Origin: Amycolatopsis taiwanensis DSM 45107
GTDB lineage: Bacteria > Actinomycetota > Actinomycetes > Mycobacteriales > Pseudonocardiaceae
DNA length: 64,000 nt
Reading direction: 5' to 3'
Assembly: GCF_000519205.1 (NCBI RefSeq)
Contig: NZ_JAFB01000005.1
Span: 101,724 to 165,723, forward strand
Shown: positions 42,385-50,937 of the stretch, piece by piece
How positions within the stretch are numbered: position 1 is the stretch's first letter
Layout: every line of letters starts with the position of its first letter
Program-made: the position numbers and the translations under genes
The notes under the pieces: model-generated
The model's input: only the letters and a program-made list of their open reading frames with translations
Told to the model about the DNA's origin: nothing
Databases searched by the model: none

Positions 42385-42636
42385 GTGCGTACCACCCTCA
42401 CCATCGACGACGACCTCGCCGTCCTTCTCGAACGCAAGCGCCGGGATACCGGGGCAAGCTTCAAGCAGGTCGTGAATGACACCCTTCGCGCAGGGCTGGT
42501 GAACGAGGTCGAGGTGTGCAAGCCACGCCGCGAGACTTTCCGAACTAGGCCGCTGATGCTGGGCAAACCGTTGGTGAAGGACCTGAGCCGCACCGGTGAG
42601 CTGCTCAGCGACCTTGACGTCGACGACTACTCATGA
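42385..42636 (+). CDS. vapB: VapB-type ribbon-helix-helix antitoxin
   Basis: 83 aa. RTTLTIDDDLAVLLERKRRDTGASFKQVVNDTLRAGL, broken here by the length rule into strand (RTTLTIDDD) and two helices, is the RHH DNA-binding fold. The C-terminal tail (RPLMLGKPLVKDLSRTGELL) would wrap VapC. Overlaps vapC by ATGA at 42633-42636. Confidence 0.88.
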   Translation: MRTTLTIDDDLAVLLERKRRDTGASFKQVVNDTLRAGLVNEVEVCKPRRETFRTRPLMLGKPLVKDLSRTGELLSDLDVDDYS

Positions 42637-43091
42637 CGTATCTGCTCGACGTCAATGTCCTGATCGACGCGGTCAACCCGCACTCGGACCGGCACGATCA
42701 GGTCCGGGATTGGCTGGACGACAAGCTGGCGGGTCCCCCTCGTACCGTGGGCATGCCGTGGCTGTCCGTCTTCGGTTTTGTCCGCATAACAACGAACGGA
42801 AGGATCTTCTCGTTGCCCGCCTCGGTACGGGAGTCGTGGAGCCGTGTCACCGATTGGCTGGACCAGCCGGCCGCATGGATTCCGGCGCCCACTCCTGAGC
42901 ACCGGGATCTGTTCGGGAAGTTCCTTGAAGTCCATGAACTCACCAGCGCACTCGTCACCGACGTACATCTCACGGCACTCGCCACCGAGCATGGGCTTAC
43001 CTTGGTCTCCGCCGATCGTCGGCTCGACCGATTCGCACAAGCCGGCCTGGTTCGGCTACTCGACCCTTCGGCACAAACCGGGCACGCATAA
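42633..43091 (+). CDS. vapC: VapC PIN-domain toxin
   Basis: 152 aa. TYLLDVNVLIDAVNPHSDRHD has the first catalytic Asp. VFGFVRITTNGRIF and later VTDVHLTALATEHGLTLVSADRRLDRF carry the remaining acidic residues. This is the branch with a TIGR00028-like middle. Mg-dependent RNase that cleaves tRNA or rRNA when freed from VapB. Confidence 0.9.
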   Translation: MTYLLDVNVLIDAVNPHSDRHDQVRDWLDDKLAGPPRTVGMPWLSVFGFVRITTNGRIFSLPASVRESWSRVTDWLDQPAAWIPAPTPEHRDLFGKFLEVHELTSALVTDVHLTALATEHGLTLVSADRRLDRFAQAGLVRLLDPSAQTGHA

Positions 43092-43189
43092 CGATCAAAA
43101 CAACGATCGGAGCCCTCGCGCCGACCGTCCCCCCGCACGGGATGAGGCCCGCGCGGGGGACTGGTCAGGCGCTGGCTCGGGCTGGTGTC

Positions 43190-43729
43190 TCAGCCCTTGT
43201 TCTGGTAGATACCCGTGAGCAGCGCGCGGGCAATGGCGTGGCTGAACAGGTTGAACCCGAGGAACGCGGGGGTGGCGTTCTCCGGCACGTCCAGCTTGGG
43301 CACGTCCACCGCGTGCACGGCGAAGATGTAGCGGTGCGGGCGGTGTCCGGGCGGCGGGGCGGCGCCGAGGAACTGCTTGAGCGCGCCGTCGTTGGCCAGC
43401 GTGATCGCGCCCTCGGGAAGCCCGGAGCCCTCCGCGTCACCGGCACCGGAGGCCAGTTCGGTAACCGACGCGGGAATGTTGAACACCGCCCAGTGCCAGA
43501 AGCCACTCGCCGTAGGGGCGTCCGGGTCGTAGCAGGTGACGGCGAAGCTCTGGGTCTCGGCCGGGAAACCCTCCCACGCCAGGTGCGGCGAGCGGTCCTC
43601 GCCGCCGGCCCCGAAAATGCCGCTCAGCATCGGGGTCGGCAATGTGTCGCCCTCGGCGAGGTCGTTGCTGCGTAGGGTGAAACCGGGCAAAGAAGGCAGG
43701 AAGTCGTATGGGTTGGGTGGCTGTGACAT
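43190..43729 (-). CDS. YbhB/YbcL-family Raf-kinase-inhibitor-like protein (PEBP)
   Basis: 179 aa from ATG 43729, with GAGGAGG close upstream. [21 protein letters not shown] and [19 protein letters not shown] are the two PEBP ligand-pocket motifs. The bacterial role is unclear; homologues bind phospholipid-like anions. It faces away from the DUF4097 gene. Confidence 0.92.
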   Translation of the reverse strand: MSQPPNPYDFLPSLPGFTLRSNDLAEGDTLPTPMLSGIFGAGGEDRSPHLAWEGFPAETQSFAVTCYDPDAPTASGFWHWAVFNIPASVTELASGAGDAEGSGLPEGAITLANDGALKQFLGAAPPPGHRPHRYIFAVHAVDVPKLDVPENATPAFLGFNLFSHAIARALLTGIYQNKG

Positions 43730-43887
43730 CGCTCCTCCTCGTCGCGGAAATCTTCTCGCCCAGAGCCTAGGGGCGCGCACGGAAGGTAAGGGCAACCCCA
43801 GGGAAGAATCGGGGGTGCTCCCTGATGTCCGCCGCCCGGCCGCACGTTTAGCGTCTGGATATCGAAAACCTGACAGGGGAGGCAGCA

Positions 43888-44502
43888 ATGGGCAGGCCCG
43901 CGCTGGCGATCGGAGGCATCGCCCTGATCGGGGCCGGTATTGCGGTCGGCTTCGGCTGGTGGAACTGGAACCGGACCACGGCGGAGGTCAACCGGGAGGT
44001 TTCGCAGCAGATCCGCACGGTCCGGTTCGACGTCGACTCCGGCGACGTGATGATCCAGACCGGCCCGGTGGCGGCCACGACCATCCACCAGCGCTTCCAC
44101 TACAACCGGGATGCCGTGCCAGGCGACGCCTTCACCGTCGACGGTGACGAACTCGTGCTGTCCGACTGTGGCCACAACTGCTCGGTCGACTTCGAGGTGA
44201 CCGTGCCCGCCGGCACCGCGGTCACCGGTGAGCTGACGTCCGGCGACGTCAGGCTCCGCAACACCGGCCCGGTGGACGTCTCGGCCACCTCCGGCGACGT
44301 CGACGTCTCCCTCCGGACCGCGCAGGACATCCGCGTCCGGGTCACCAGCGGTGACGTCAGGGTGATCGTGCCCCCGGGCCGCTATCACGTTTCGGGGAGC
44401 AGCACCAGCGGCGATCGCCAGATCGATGTCCCGACGGACGTCTCGGGGCCCGTCCTCGACATCAGCACCACCAGCGGCGACGCGACCGTCCACACCGCGT
44501 GA
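43888..44502 (+). CDS. DUF4097-family β-helix membrane-anchored protein
   Basis: 204 aa. Residues 4-26 ([20 protein letters not shown]) are a membrane anchor or signal. The exterior part has about four SGDV turns ([44 protein letters not shown]), each one rung of a β-helix typical of DUF4097 (adhesin-like or LiaG-like). GGGGAGG precedes the ATG. Just upstream of the dnaK operon but with its own stop. Confidence 0.85.
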   Translation: MGRPALAIGGIALIGAGIAVGFGWWNWNRTTAEVNREVSQQIRTVRFDVDSGDVMIQTGPVAATTIHQRFHYNRDAVPGDAFTVDGDELVLSDCGHNCSVDFEVTVPAGTAVTGELTSGDVRLRNTGPVDVSATSGDVDVSLRTAQDIRVRVTSGDVRVIVPPGRYHVSGSSTSGDRQIDVPTDVSGPVLDISTTSGDATVHTA

Positions 44503-44544
44503 CGGGAACAAGATGCCGGGCCAGGTCGTTACCCTGTCAGAAAG

Positions 44545-44565
44545 GTTGAGCGAAACAGGCTCAAG
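44545..44565 (+). promoter_or_regulatory. HAIR box 1 (HspR operator) for dnaK
   Basis: GTTGAGC-GAAACAG-GCTCAAG, one mismatch from the HspR consensus CTTGAGT-N7-ACTCAAG. It sits just upstream of a -35-like TTGACT (44572-44577). Confidence 0.85.
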
Positions 44566-44571
44566 TCTGGA

Positions 44572-44601
44572 TTGACTCGGTCGGAAAGCTCAGGATAGAA
44601 C
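44572..44601 (+). promoter_or_regulatory. Candidate dnaK promoter
   Basis: TTGACT at 44572-44577 and TAGAAC at 44596-44601, with an 18-base spacer, between the two HAIR boxes. Their position explains repression by HspR. Confidence 0.45.
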
Positions 44602-44621
44602 TTGAGCGAGCCCCGCTCAAG
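44601..44621 (+). promoter_or_regulatory. HAIR box 2 (HspR operator) for dnaK
   Basis: CTTGAGC-GAGCCCC-GCTCAAG, perfect 7-bp arms with a 7-base spacer, downstream of the -10 and 35 bases before the dnaK ATG. Confidence 0.92.
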
Positions 44622-44656
44622 GCGGGCGAATACAGCAAGTTCAGGAGGAACACACC

Positions 44657-46528
44657 ATGGCGCGAGCGGTCGGCATCGACCTCGGCACGACCAACTCGGT
44701 CGTCGCTGTCCTTGAGGGCGGCGAGCCGACGGTCATCGCCAACTCGGAAGGCTCCCGTACCACCCCGTCCGTGGTCGCCTTCGCCAAGAACGGCGAGGTA
44801 CTGACCGGTCAGCCGGCGAAGAACCAGGCCGTGACCAACGTCGGCCGGACCATCCGCTCCGTGAAGCGGCACATGGGCACGGACTGGAAGCAGGAGATCG
44901 ACGGCAAGACCTACACCGCGCAGGAGATCAGCGCCCGCGTGCTGATGAAGCTCAAGCGGGACGCGGAGTCCTACCTCGGTGAGGAGATCACCGACGCCGT
45001 CATCACCGTGCCGGCCTACTTCGAGGACGCGCAACGGCAGGCGACCAAGGAAGCCGGCCAGATCGCCGGGCTGAACGTGCTCCGCATCGTCAACGAGCCG
45101 ACGGCGGCGGCGCTGGCCTACGGGCTGGACAAGGGCGAGAAGGAACAGACCATCCTCGTCTTCGACCTCGGTGGCGGCACCTTCGACGTGTCGCTGCTGG
45201 AAATCGGCGACGGGGTCGTCGAAGTCCGGGCGACCAGCGGTGACAACCACCTCGGTGGTGACGACTGGGACCAGCGGATCGTCGACTGGCTGGTGGACAA
45301 GTTCAAGGCCTCCCACGGCATCGACCTGACCCGGGACCCGATGGCACTGCAGCGCATCAAGGAGGCCGCGGAGAAGGCCAAGATCGAGCTGTCCAGCTCC
45401 TCCAGCGCGAACATCAACCTGCCCTACATCACGGTCGACTCGGACAAGAACCCGCTGTTCCTCGACGAGACCCTGTCCCGCGCCGAGTTCCAGCGGATCA
45501 CCAACGACCTGCTGGAGCGCACGCGCCAGCCGTTCAACAACGTGATCCGGGACGCGAACATCTCGGTCGGGGCGATCGACCATGTGGTGCTCGTCGGCGG
45601 TTCCACCCGTATGCCGGCGGTGTCGGAGCTGGTCAAGGAGCTGACCGGTGGCCGTGAGCCGAACAAGGGCGTGAACCCGGACGAGGTCGTCGCGGTCGGC
45701 GCGGCCTTGCAGGCCGGCGTGCTCAAGGGCGAGGTCAAGGACGTCCTGCTGCTCGACGTGACCCCGCTGTCGCTGGGCATCGAGACCAAGGGCGGCGTGT
45801 TCACCAAGCTCATCGAGCGCAACACGACCATCCCGACCAAGCGCAGCGAGATCTTCTCCACCGCGGACGACAACCAGCCGTCGGTGCAGATCCAGGTGTT
45901 CCAGGGCGAGCGCGAGATCGCGGCGCACAACAAGAAGCTCGGCATGTTCGAGCTGACCGGCATCCCGCCGGCCCCGCGCGGCATCCCGCAGATCGAGGTC
46001 ACCTTCGACATCGACGCGAACGGCATCGTGCACGTGACCGCGAAGGACCTGGGTACCAACAAGGAACAGTCGATGACCATCACCGGTGGCTCCGCGCTGC
46101 CGAAGGAGGACATCGACCGGATGGTCAAGGACGCCGAGGCCCACGCCGAGGAGGACCGCAACCGGCGCGAGGAGGCGGAGACCCGCAACCAGGCCGAGAC
46201 GCTGGTCTACCAGACCGAGAAGTTCGTCAAGGACAACGACGACAAGCTGCCCGCGGACCTCAAGGACAAGGTCAAGACCGCGACCGACGAGGCCAAGGAG
46301 GCGCTCAAGGGCACCGACACGGCCAAGATCAAGGAAGCGATCGAGAAGCTGAACACGGCCTCGCAGGAGCTGGGCACCGCGCTGTACGCGAACGCGCAGC
46401 AGGCGTCCGGCGGCGACGGCGCGTCCGCGAGCGGCCAGTCCTCCGGTGGAACGGGCACCGCCGGCTCTCAGGCCAAGGCCGATGACGTGGTGGACGCCGA
46501 AATCGTCGACGAGGACGAGAAGAAGTGA
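44657..46528 (+). CDS. dnaK: Chaperone DnaK (Hsp70)
   Basis: 623 aa. Actin-like ATPase first ([50 protein letters not shown]), then linker [19 protein letters not shown], the peptide-binding β-sandwich, and a helical lid ending in a disordered tail with [16 protein letters not shown] 44657 has AGGAGG upstream. First gene of dnaK-grpE-dnaJ-hspR, controlled by its last product HspR through the two HAIR boxes. Confidence 0.98.
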   Translation: MARAVGIDLGTTNSVVAVLEGGEPTVIANSEGSRTTPSVVAFAKNGEVLTGQPAKNQAVTNVGRTIRSVKRHMGTDWKQEIDGKTYTAQEISARVLMKLKRDAESYLGEEITDAVITVPAYFEDAQRQATKEAGQIAGLNVLRIVNEPTAAALAYGLDKGEKEQTILVFDLGGGTFDVSLLEIGDGVVEVRATSGDNHLGGDDWDQRIVDWLVDKFKASHGIDLTRDPMALQRIKEAAEKAKIELSSSSSANINLPYITVDSDKNPLFLDETLSRAEFQRITNDLLERTRQPFNNVIRDANISVGAIDHVVLVGGSTRMPAVSELVKELTGGREPNKGVNPDEVVAVGAALQAGVLKGEVKDVLLLDVTPLSLGIETKGGVFTKLIERNTTIPTKRSEIFSTADDNQPSVQIQVFQGEREIAAHNKKLGMFELTGIPPAPRGIPQIEVTFDIDANGIVHVTAKDLGTNKEQSMTITGGSALPKEDIDRMVKDAEAHAEEDRNRREEAETRNQAETLVYQTEKFVKDNDDKLPADLKDKVKTATDEAKEALKGTDTAKIKEAIEKLNTASQELGTALYANAQQASGGDGASASGQSSGGTGTAGSQAKADDVVDAEIVDEDEKK

Positions 46529-47250
46529 CTGGAAAGCATCGTCAAGAGCCGGCCGAAGAGCCCGAGGTGACCGAGCCGGTGATCGTGCGGGACCGCCGCA
46601 AGATCGACCCGGACACCGGCGAGGTTCGCCCGCCGGCCACCGACGAACTCGACGAGACCGGTGCGGCCGCCGAAACCACCGAGGCCGCACCGCCGCTCGA
46701 CGAGTCGTTGGTGGACGAGGCCGTGACCGTGACCTCGCAGGCGGAGAAGGAGCTCGCCGAGCGCACCGCGGACCTGCAGCGGCTGCAGGCGGAGTACGCC
46801 AACTACCGCAAGCGGGTCGACCGGGACCGGGAGGCCGTGGTGGCCACCGCCAAGTCCTCCGTGGTGGGCGAGCTGCTGCCGTTGCTGGACGACCTGGAAC
46901 GGGCGGAGCAGCACGGCGACCTCACCGGCCCGTTCAAGGCGGTCGCCGACAAGCTGGTCACGATCCTGCAGCGGGTGGGGCTCGAGCCGTTCGGCGCCGA
47001 GGGCGACCCGTTCGACCCGAGCGTGCACGAGGCCGTGCAGCACAGCACCTCGCCCGAGGTCTCCGGGCCGACCGTGACCACCGTGCTGCGTCGCGGTTAC
47101 CGGTTCGGCGACCGGGTGCTGCGTGCGGCGCTGGTCTTCGTGACCGACCACGAGCCGGCCGCGGCACCGGCGGACCAGGCGGCCGCCGAGCCGGCCGAGG
47201 CGCCGGTCGAGGGCGAACTTCCCTTAAACGGCAATGAAAACGCGGGTTAG
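46525..47250 (+). CDS. grpE: Nucleotide-exchange factor GrpE
   Basis: 241 aa. Acidic disordered N-terminus, then a long coiled coil ([31 protein letters not shown]) and the β-domain ([40 protein letters not shown]). Releases ADP from DnaK. GTG start overlaps the dnaK stop (GTGA). Confidence 0.96.
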   Translation: MTGKHRQEPAEEPEVTEPVIVRDRRKIDPDTGEVRPPATDELDETGAAAETTEAAPPLDESLVDEAVTVTSQAEKELAERTADLQRLQAEYANYRKRVDRDREAVVATAKSSVVGELLPLLDDLERAEQHGDLTGPFKAVADKLVTILQRVGLEPFGAEGDPFDPSVHEAVQHSTSPEVSGPTVTTVLRRGYRFGDRVLRAALVFVTDHEPAAAPADQAAAEPAEAPVEGELPLNGNENAG

Positions 47251-47318
47251 CACGAGGACAGGGTGGCACGCGGGATGACCTCGCGTGCCACCGGAAACCG
47301 GGGAGGGAGGAGACGTCC

Positions 47319-48497
47319 GTGAGCGCACGGGAGTGGATCGGCAAGGACTTCTATCGCGAGCTGGGCGTCTCCTCCGACGCCTCGGCCGACGAGATCAAGA
47401 GGGCCTATCGCAAGCTGGCCAGGGCGAACCATCCGGACGCCAATCCGGGCAACACCACGGCCGAGCAGAAGTTCAAGGCCGTGTCCGAGGCGTACGGCGT
47501 GCTCTCCGACCCGGTCAAGCGCAAGGAGTACGACGAAGCGCGGCGGCTGTTCGGCTCCGGCGGCGCGGGCGGCTTCGGCTTCCCCGGCGCCGGCGGGTCG
47601 GGCGGGTTCGACATGAGCGACCTGTTCGGCCAGAGCGGCTCCGGTGGTGGTGGTTTCGGCGGGCTCGGCGACATCCTCGGCGGCCTGTTCGGGCGGCGCG
47701 GCGGCGCGGGGACGAGCGCGAACCGCCCGCAGCGTGGCGCGGACGTGGAGACCGACGTCCGGATCGAGTTCAGCGAGGCGGTGCGGGGCGCGACGCTGCC
47801 GCTGCGGCTGTCGAGCCCCGCGACCTGCGAGACCTGCCACGGCAACGGCGCCCGGCCGGGCACCCAACCCAGAGTCTGCTCGAACTGCGGCGGTTCGGGG
47901 CTGGTCAACCGCAGCCAGGGCGCGTTCGCGTTCTCCGAGCCGTGCCGTGAGTGCCGGGGCCGCGGGAAGATCATCGACGACCCGTGCCCGGAATGCGGCG
48001 GCGAGGGCATCAGCACCCGGACCAGGACGCTGACCGTCCGCGTGCCGCCGGGCGTGGACGACAACCAGCGGATCCGGCTGGCCGGCCAGGGCGAGCCCGG
48101 CCGCGGCGGCGCGGCCTCGGGCGACCTGTACGTGCGGGTGCATGTGACGCCGCACCCGGTGTTCGGCAGGACCGGCAACGACCTGACGATCGCGGTGCCG
48201 GTGAGCTTCACCGAGCTGGCGCTCGGCACCACGATCACCGTCCCGACGCTCGACGGCAAGGTGTCGGTCAAGGTGCCGGCGGGCACCGCGAGCGGCCGGG
48301 TGCTGCGGGCGCGCGGCAAGGGCATCCGCAAGCGCGACGGTTCGCTGGGCGACCTGCTGGTCACGCTGCAGGTTGCCGTTCCGTCGCAACTGGACGCGGC
48401 GCAGAAGAAGGCGTTGGAAGCCTTGGCCGAGGCATCCGGCGGGCACGACCCGAGGCCCGAAATCACCAGGATGCTTCGGGAATCGGGCGCGGGGTGA
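47319..48497 (+). CDS. dnaJ: Chaperone DnaJ (Hsp40)
   Basis: 392 aa. J-domain with HPD (YRKLARANHPDANPGN), Gly/Phe-rich stretch, four CxxCxGxG zinc repeats (CETCHGNG, CSNCGGSG, CRECRGRG, CPECGGEG), then two C-terminal β-barrels. Stimulates DnaK ATPase and delivers clients. GTG start with GGAGGGAGG upstream. Corresponds to DnaJ1 of mycobacteria by its place in this operon. Confidence 0.97.
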   Translation: MSAREWIGKDFYRELGVSSDASADEIKRAYRKLARANHPDANPGNTTAEQKFKAVSEAYGVLSDPVKRKEYDEARRLFGSGGAGGFGFPGAGGSGGFDMSDLFGQSGSGGGGFGGLGDILGGLFGRRGGAGTSANRPQRGADVETDVRIEFSEAVRGATLPLRLSSPATCETCHGNGARPGTQPRVCSNCGGSGLVNRSQGAFAFSEPCRECRGRGKIIDDPCPECGGEGISTRTRTLTVRVPPGVDDNQRIRLAGQGEPGRGGAASGDLYVRVHVTPHPVFGRTGNDLTIAVPVSFTELALGTTITVPTLDGKVSVKVPAGTASGRVLRARGKGIRKRDGSLGDLLVTLQVAVPSQLDAAQKKALEALAEASGGHDPRPEITRMLRESGAG

Positions 48498-48579
48498 TCG
48501 TGTTCGCGAGCGGTGACTGGCGCGCGCCTGGCCGGCGGCCGGGCGTGCGCGGGCGCGCGTCGGCGAACAGGGAGGAGAG

Positions 48580-49011
48580 GTGATGGTGTTCGGTGGCATG
48601 CCCCATGGGGCCGACGAGGACATGCCGGTGTTCGTGATCTCGGTGGCTGCCCAGCTGTCCGGACTGCACGCCCAGACGCTGCGGTCGTACGACCGGTTGG
48701 GTCTGGTCTCCCCTGGTCGCACCTCCGGCGGTGGCCGGCGCTACTCGATGCGGGATATCGCGCTGCTGCGTGAAGTCCAGAAGCTGTCGCAGGAACACGG
48801 CGTGAACCTCGCCGGCATCAAACGGATCATCGAGCTGGAGAACCAGGTCGAAGCCTTGCGTAGCCGGGTCACGGAGCTGACCGAGGAACTCGCCGCCGCG
48901 TATGCGGCCGCGGAACAAGCCGCGGCGGCCGTGCATGCCTCGTACCGCAAGGATCTGGTTCCGATCCGCCAGGAAACCTCTCTCGTGGTGTGGAAACCCG
49001 GAAGGCGCTAG
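48580..49011 (+). CDS. hspR: Heat-shock repressor HspR (MerR family)
   Basis: 143 aa. VFVISVAAQLSGLHAQTLRSY, DRLGLVSPGRTSGGGRRYS is the MerR HTH, followed by a coiled coil (IIELENQVEALRSRVTELTEE) and the hydrophobic tail TSLVVWKP. HspR binds HAIR boxes with DnaK as corepressor, so free DnaK closes the loop. Start GTG 48580 or ATG 48583, both with GGAGGAG upstream. Confidence 0.96.
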   Translation: MMVFGGMPHGADEDMPVFVISVAAQLSGLHAQTLRSYDRLGLVSPGRTSGGGRRYSMRDIALLREVQKLSQEHGVNLAGIKRIIELENQVEALRSRVTELTEELAAAYAAAEQAAAAVHASYRKDLVPIRQETSLVVWKPGRR

Positions 49012-49021
49012 CGGGTTCGAG

Positions 49022-49528
49022 TCACGCGGCCGGGCCTGGGGCCGACGCGCGCGGCGTGCTGTCGTGCTTGGCGATCGCCTCGTCGACTTCGTCGATGGCG
49101 GTTCGGATGAGGTCGCCGTACGGGTCTTGGGCCAGGGCGGAAGAGCACTCCCGCGCCGCGGTGATCTGTGTGCGTGCTGCCGCGAACGAGCCCAGCCGGC
49201 GGTAGTTGTCGGCCAGGTTGAGATGCAGTGACGGGTAGAACCCGGCGATGCGCAGGCCCGCGTGGTGCTCCTGGACGCGTTGATCGGTGAGGGCGTCGGC
49301 GGCGTCGAGTGCACGCACGTCCCAGGCCAGGGCTTGGGCGGGGTCGTCGTACAGATCGGCGAGGTAGTGCGCGAGCGTGCAGCGGTGCAGGGGGTCGCCG
49401 TTGACGCCGATGGACGCCCAAAGACTGAGGAGTTGGGCCCTGGCTGCGGTGGTGTCACCGGCTCGGCCCGCGGTCACGGCTTCGCCGATCGCGTCCATGA
49501 TCGGGTCAGAACTGGTGGGTGCGGTCAT
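49022..49528 (-). CDS. TPR-like hypothetical protein
   Basis: 168 aa from ATG 49528. Helical pairs such as FYPSLHLNLADNYRRLGSFAA then ARTQITAARECSSALAQDPYG follow the TPR pattern (A/L-x-x-Y..G). TPR proteins bind partners; no further clue. It lies downstream of the MerR-clamp gene with the hairpin repeat between them, convergent with hspR. Confidence 0.65.
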   Translation of the reverse strand: MTAPTSSDPIMDAIGEAVTAGRAGDTTAARAQLLSLWASIGVNGDPLHRCTLAHYLADLYDDPAQALAWDVRALDAADALTDQRVQEHHAGLRIAGFYPSLHLNLADNYRRLGSFAAARTQITAARECSSALAQDPYGDLIRTAIDEVDEAIAKHDSTPRASAPGPAA

Positions 49529-49553
49529 CATCGTCCTCCGGGTCGTGCGGGGT

Positions 49554-49595
49554 CTGGGGGTTTGCCCCCAGTCGGGGGGTGTGGGGCGGAGCCCC
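49554..49595. repeat. Double-hairpin intergenic repeat, copy 2 (inverted)
   Basis: CTGGGGGTTTGCCCCCAG (49554-49571) and GGGGCGGAGCCCC (49583-49595). Read on the reverse strand it matches 33921-33964 nearly base for base. It abuts the stop of the MerR-clamp gene, so it may act as its terminator. Confidence 0.8.
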
Positions 49596-50684
49596 CTAAA
49601 GGCGCTGCTGGGGGCTTGCCTCAGACAACTCAGGCTGGATGGGCATGGCGAGCGTGGTGAGATCGCCGTGATCGGCGGAGCGGACCGTGGCCGGTTGGTC
49701 CGGCCCTCGAAAATCGAGCAGCAGGTCGGCTCCGATCGCAGTGCTGATGGCGGGATAGAGCGTGGTCACCTCGAACCAGATGTCGGCGTCGAGTCCGGTC
49801 ACGCTCGCCGGCACCGGCACATCCCGCGTGTCGACAATCCCCGTCACGATGATTCGACCGCTTCTGACGACCATGGAGATCCGCGGCGAGGAAATCGCCT
49901 CGATGGCACGTAGCAGCAGGGTCTTCTCGACGGTGACTCGGGTGGACACTGTGGACAGTCCGTCGAGCACCAGGCGGTAGTCCGGGAACGGCTCGGACAG
50001 CAGGCGACAGTGGCAGTCTTCCCGGTTCTGCAGGCGCATCTGGACCGCGTGCCGGGCAGCCGTGATCGTGACTTCGGGGCTCCGTCGAAGGTCCGGCAGG
50101 CAGGCACGCAGGTCGTCCGCATCCACCGTCGCCGCACAGGCCACGGGCGCTGGGTCGCTGGAAACCAGAGTGCGCGTCGAGAGCCGATATCGGTCGGTGG
50201 CAGTCAGGACGACGGCCTCCGGGCCGGACTCGAAACGCACTCCATTGAGGACGGTCATCCCAGGCTCGTACGTGGTCGCCGTCAGGATCTGTTCGATCGC
50301 CGCGGCGAGGACCGGCCCACTCAGGGTGGCGACCGTCAGCCTCGGTTCGTCGGCCAACGATGCCTTGATGGCAGCGGCGTGCTGCTGCGCGGTGGCGGCG
50401 TCACTGGCCACCTTCTTCACGTGTTCTTCGACCAGGCGAACCGCTTCGCCGGGCTCGGCGTCGAGCACGGCCTGCACGGTCGCGAGCGGCATGCCGATCT
50501 CGCGTAGTCGCCGGAGCAGGACGGCCCGTTCGACCTGGCCCACGGCGTAGAACCGATAGCCGGAGAACGCGTCGACCTCGGCCGGTGCCAGAAGCCCTGA
50601 ATCGGCGTAGAACCGCAACGCACTCGCCGTCAGGCCACTCCGCTGCGCGAACGCACCGATCGGCATCAACCCGCTACTGGACAC
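49596..50684 (-). CDS. MerR HTH fused to sliding-clamp (DnaN) domains 2 and 3
   Basis: 362 aa. Residues 6-75 are a MerR HTH: MPIGAFAQRSGLTASALRFYA, DSGLLAPAEVDAFSGYRFYAV, RLREIGMPLATVQAVL. A coiled coil follows (80-110). Residues about 115-238 match DnaN domain 2: LNGVRFE, TATDRYRLSTRTLV and EPFPDYRLVLDG (compare FPDYRRVLP). Residues 239-355 match domain 3 and end TLAMPIQP (compare VMPMRL). DnaN domain 1 is absent, replaced by the HTH. The protein may be a DNA-binding regulator that dimerises or recruits partners through a clamp fold. Function unknown. Confidence 0.85.
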   Translation of the reverse strand: MSSSGLMPIGAFAQRSGLTASALRFYADSGLLAPAEVDAFSGYRFYAVGQVERAVLLRRLREIGMPLATVQAVLDAEPGEAVRLVEEHVKKVASDAATAQQHAAAIKASLADEPRLTVATLSGPVLAAAIEQILTATTYEPGMTVLNGVRFESGPEAVVLTATDRYRLSTRTLVSSDPAPVACAATVDADDLRACLPDLRRSPEVTITAARHAVQMRLQNREDCHCRLLSEPFPDYRLVLDGLSTVSTRVTVEKTLLLRAIEAISSPRISMVVRSGRIIVTGIVDTRDVPVPASVTGLDADIWFEVTTLYPAISTAIGADLLLDFRGPDQPATVRSADHGDLTTLAMPIQPELSEASPQQRL

Positions 50685-50805
50685 CTCGTCATCATCGGCC
50701 TTCGACCAACTCGAAGGTCAACCGCCAGCACCCGAGTAGCTTGTGTTTCAAAGCGGCGCCAGCCGCTTGCGGTGAGGCCGCCAGCTTGCACTCTGCAGTC
50801 AAATT

Positions 50806-50891
50806 CTGAGGTGGTTTCTCGCGAGGACAGCGCCGACGTGGTGAATTGGACATTCATGAGGAGGCGATCCCGGAGCGAGAAACCACCTCAG
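50806..50891. repeat. Perfect 17-bp inverted repeat
   Basis: CTGAGGTGGTTTCTCGC (50806-50822) and GCGAGAAACCACCTCAG (50875-50891) with a 52-base loop, between the divergently placed MerR-clamp start and the flavohaemoglobin stop. Could be a terminator, an RNA structure or the ends of a tiny mobile sequence. Confidence 0.75.
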
Positions 50892-50937
50892 GTTCCGCTA
50901 CCCGCACCGCTGCGCAAGCCGCCACAGCACTCCCCAG

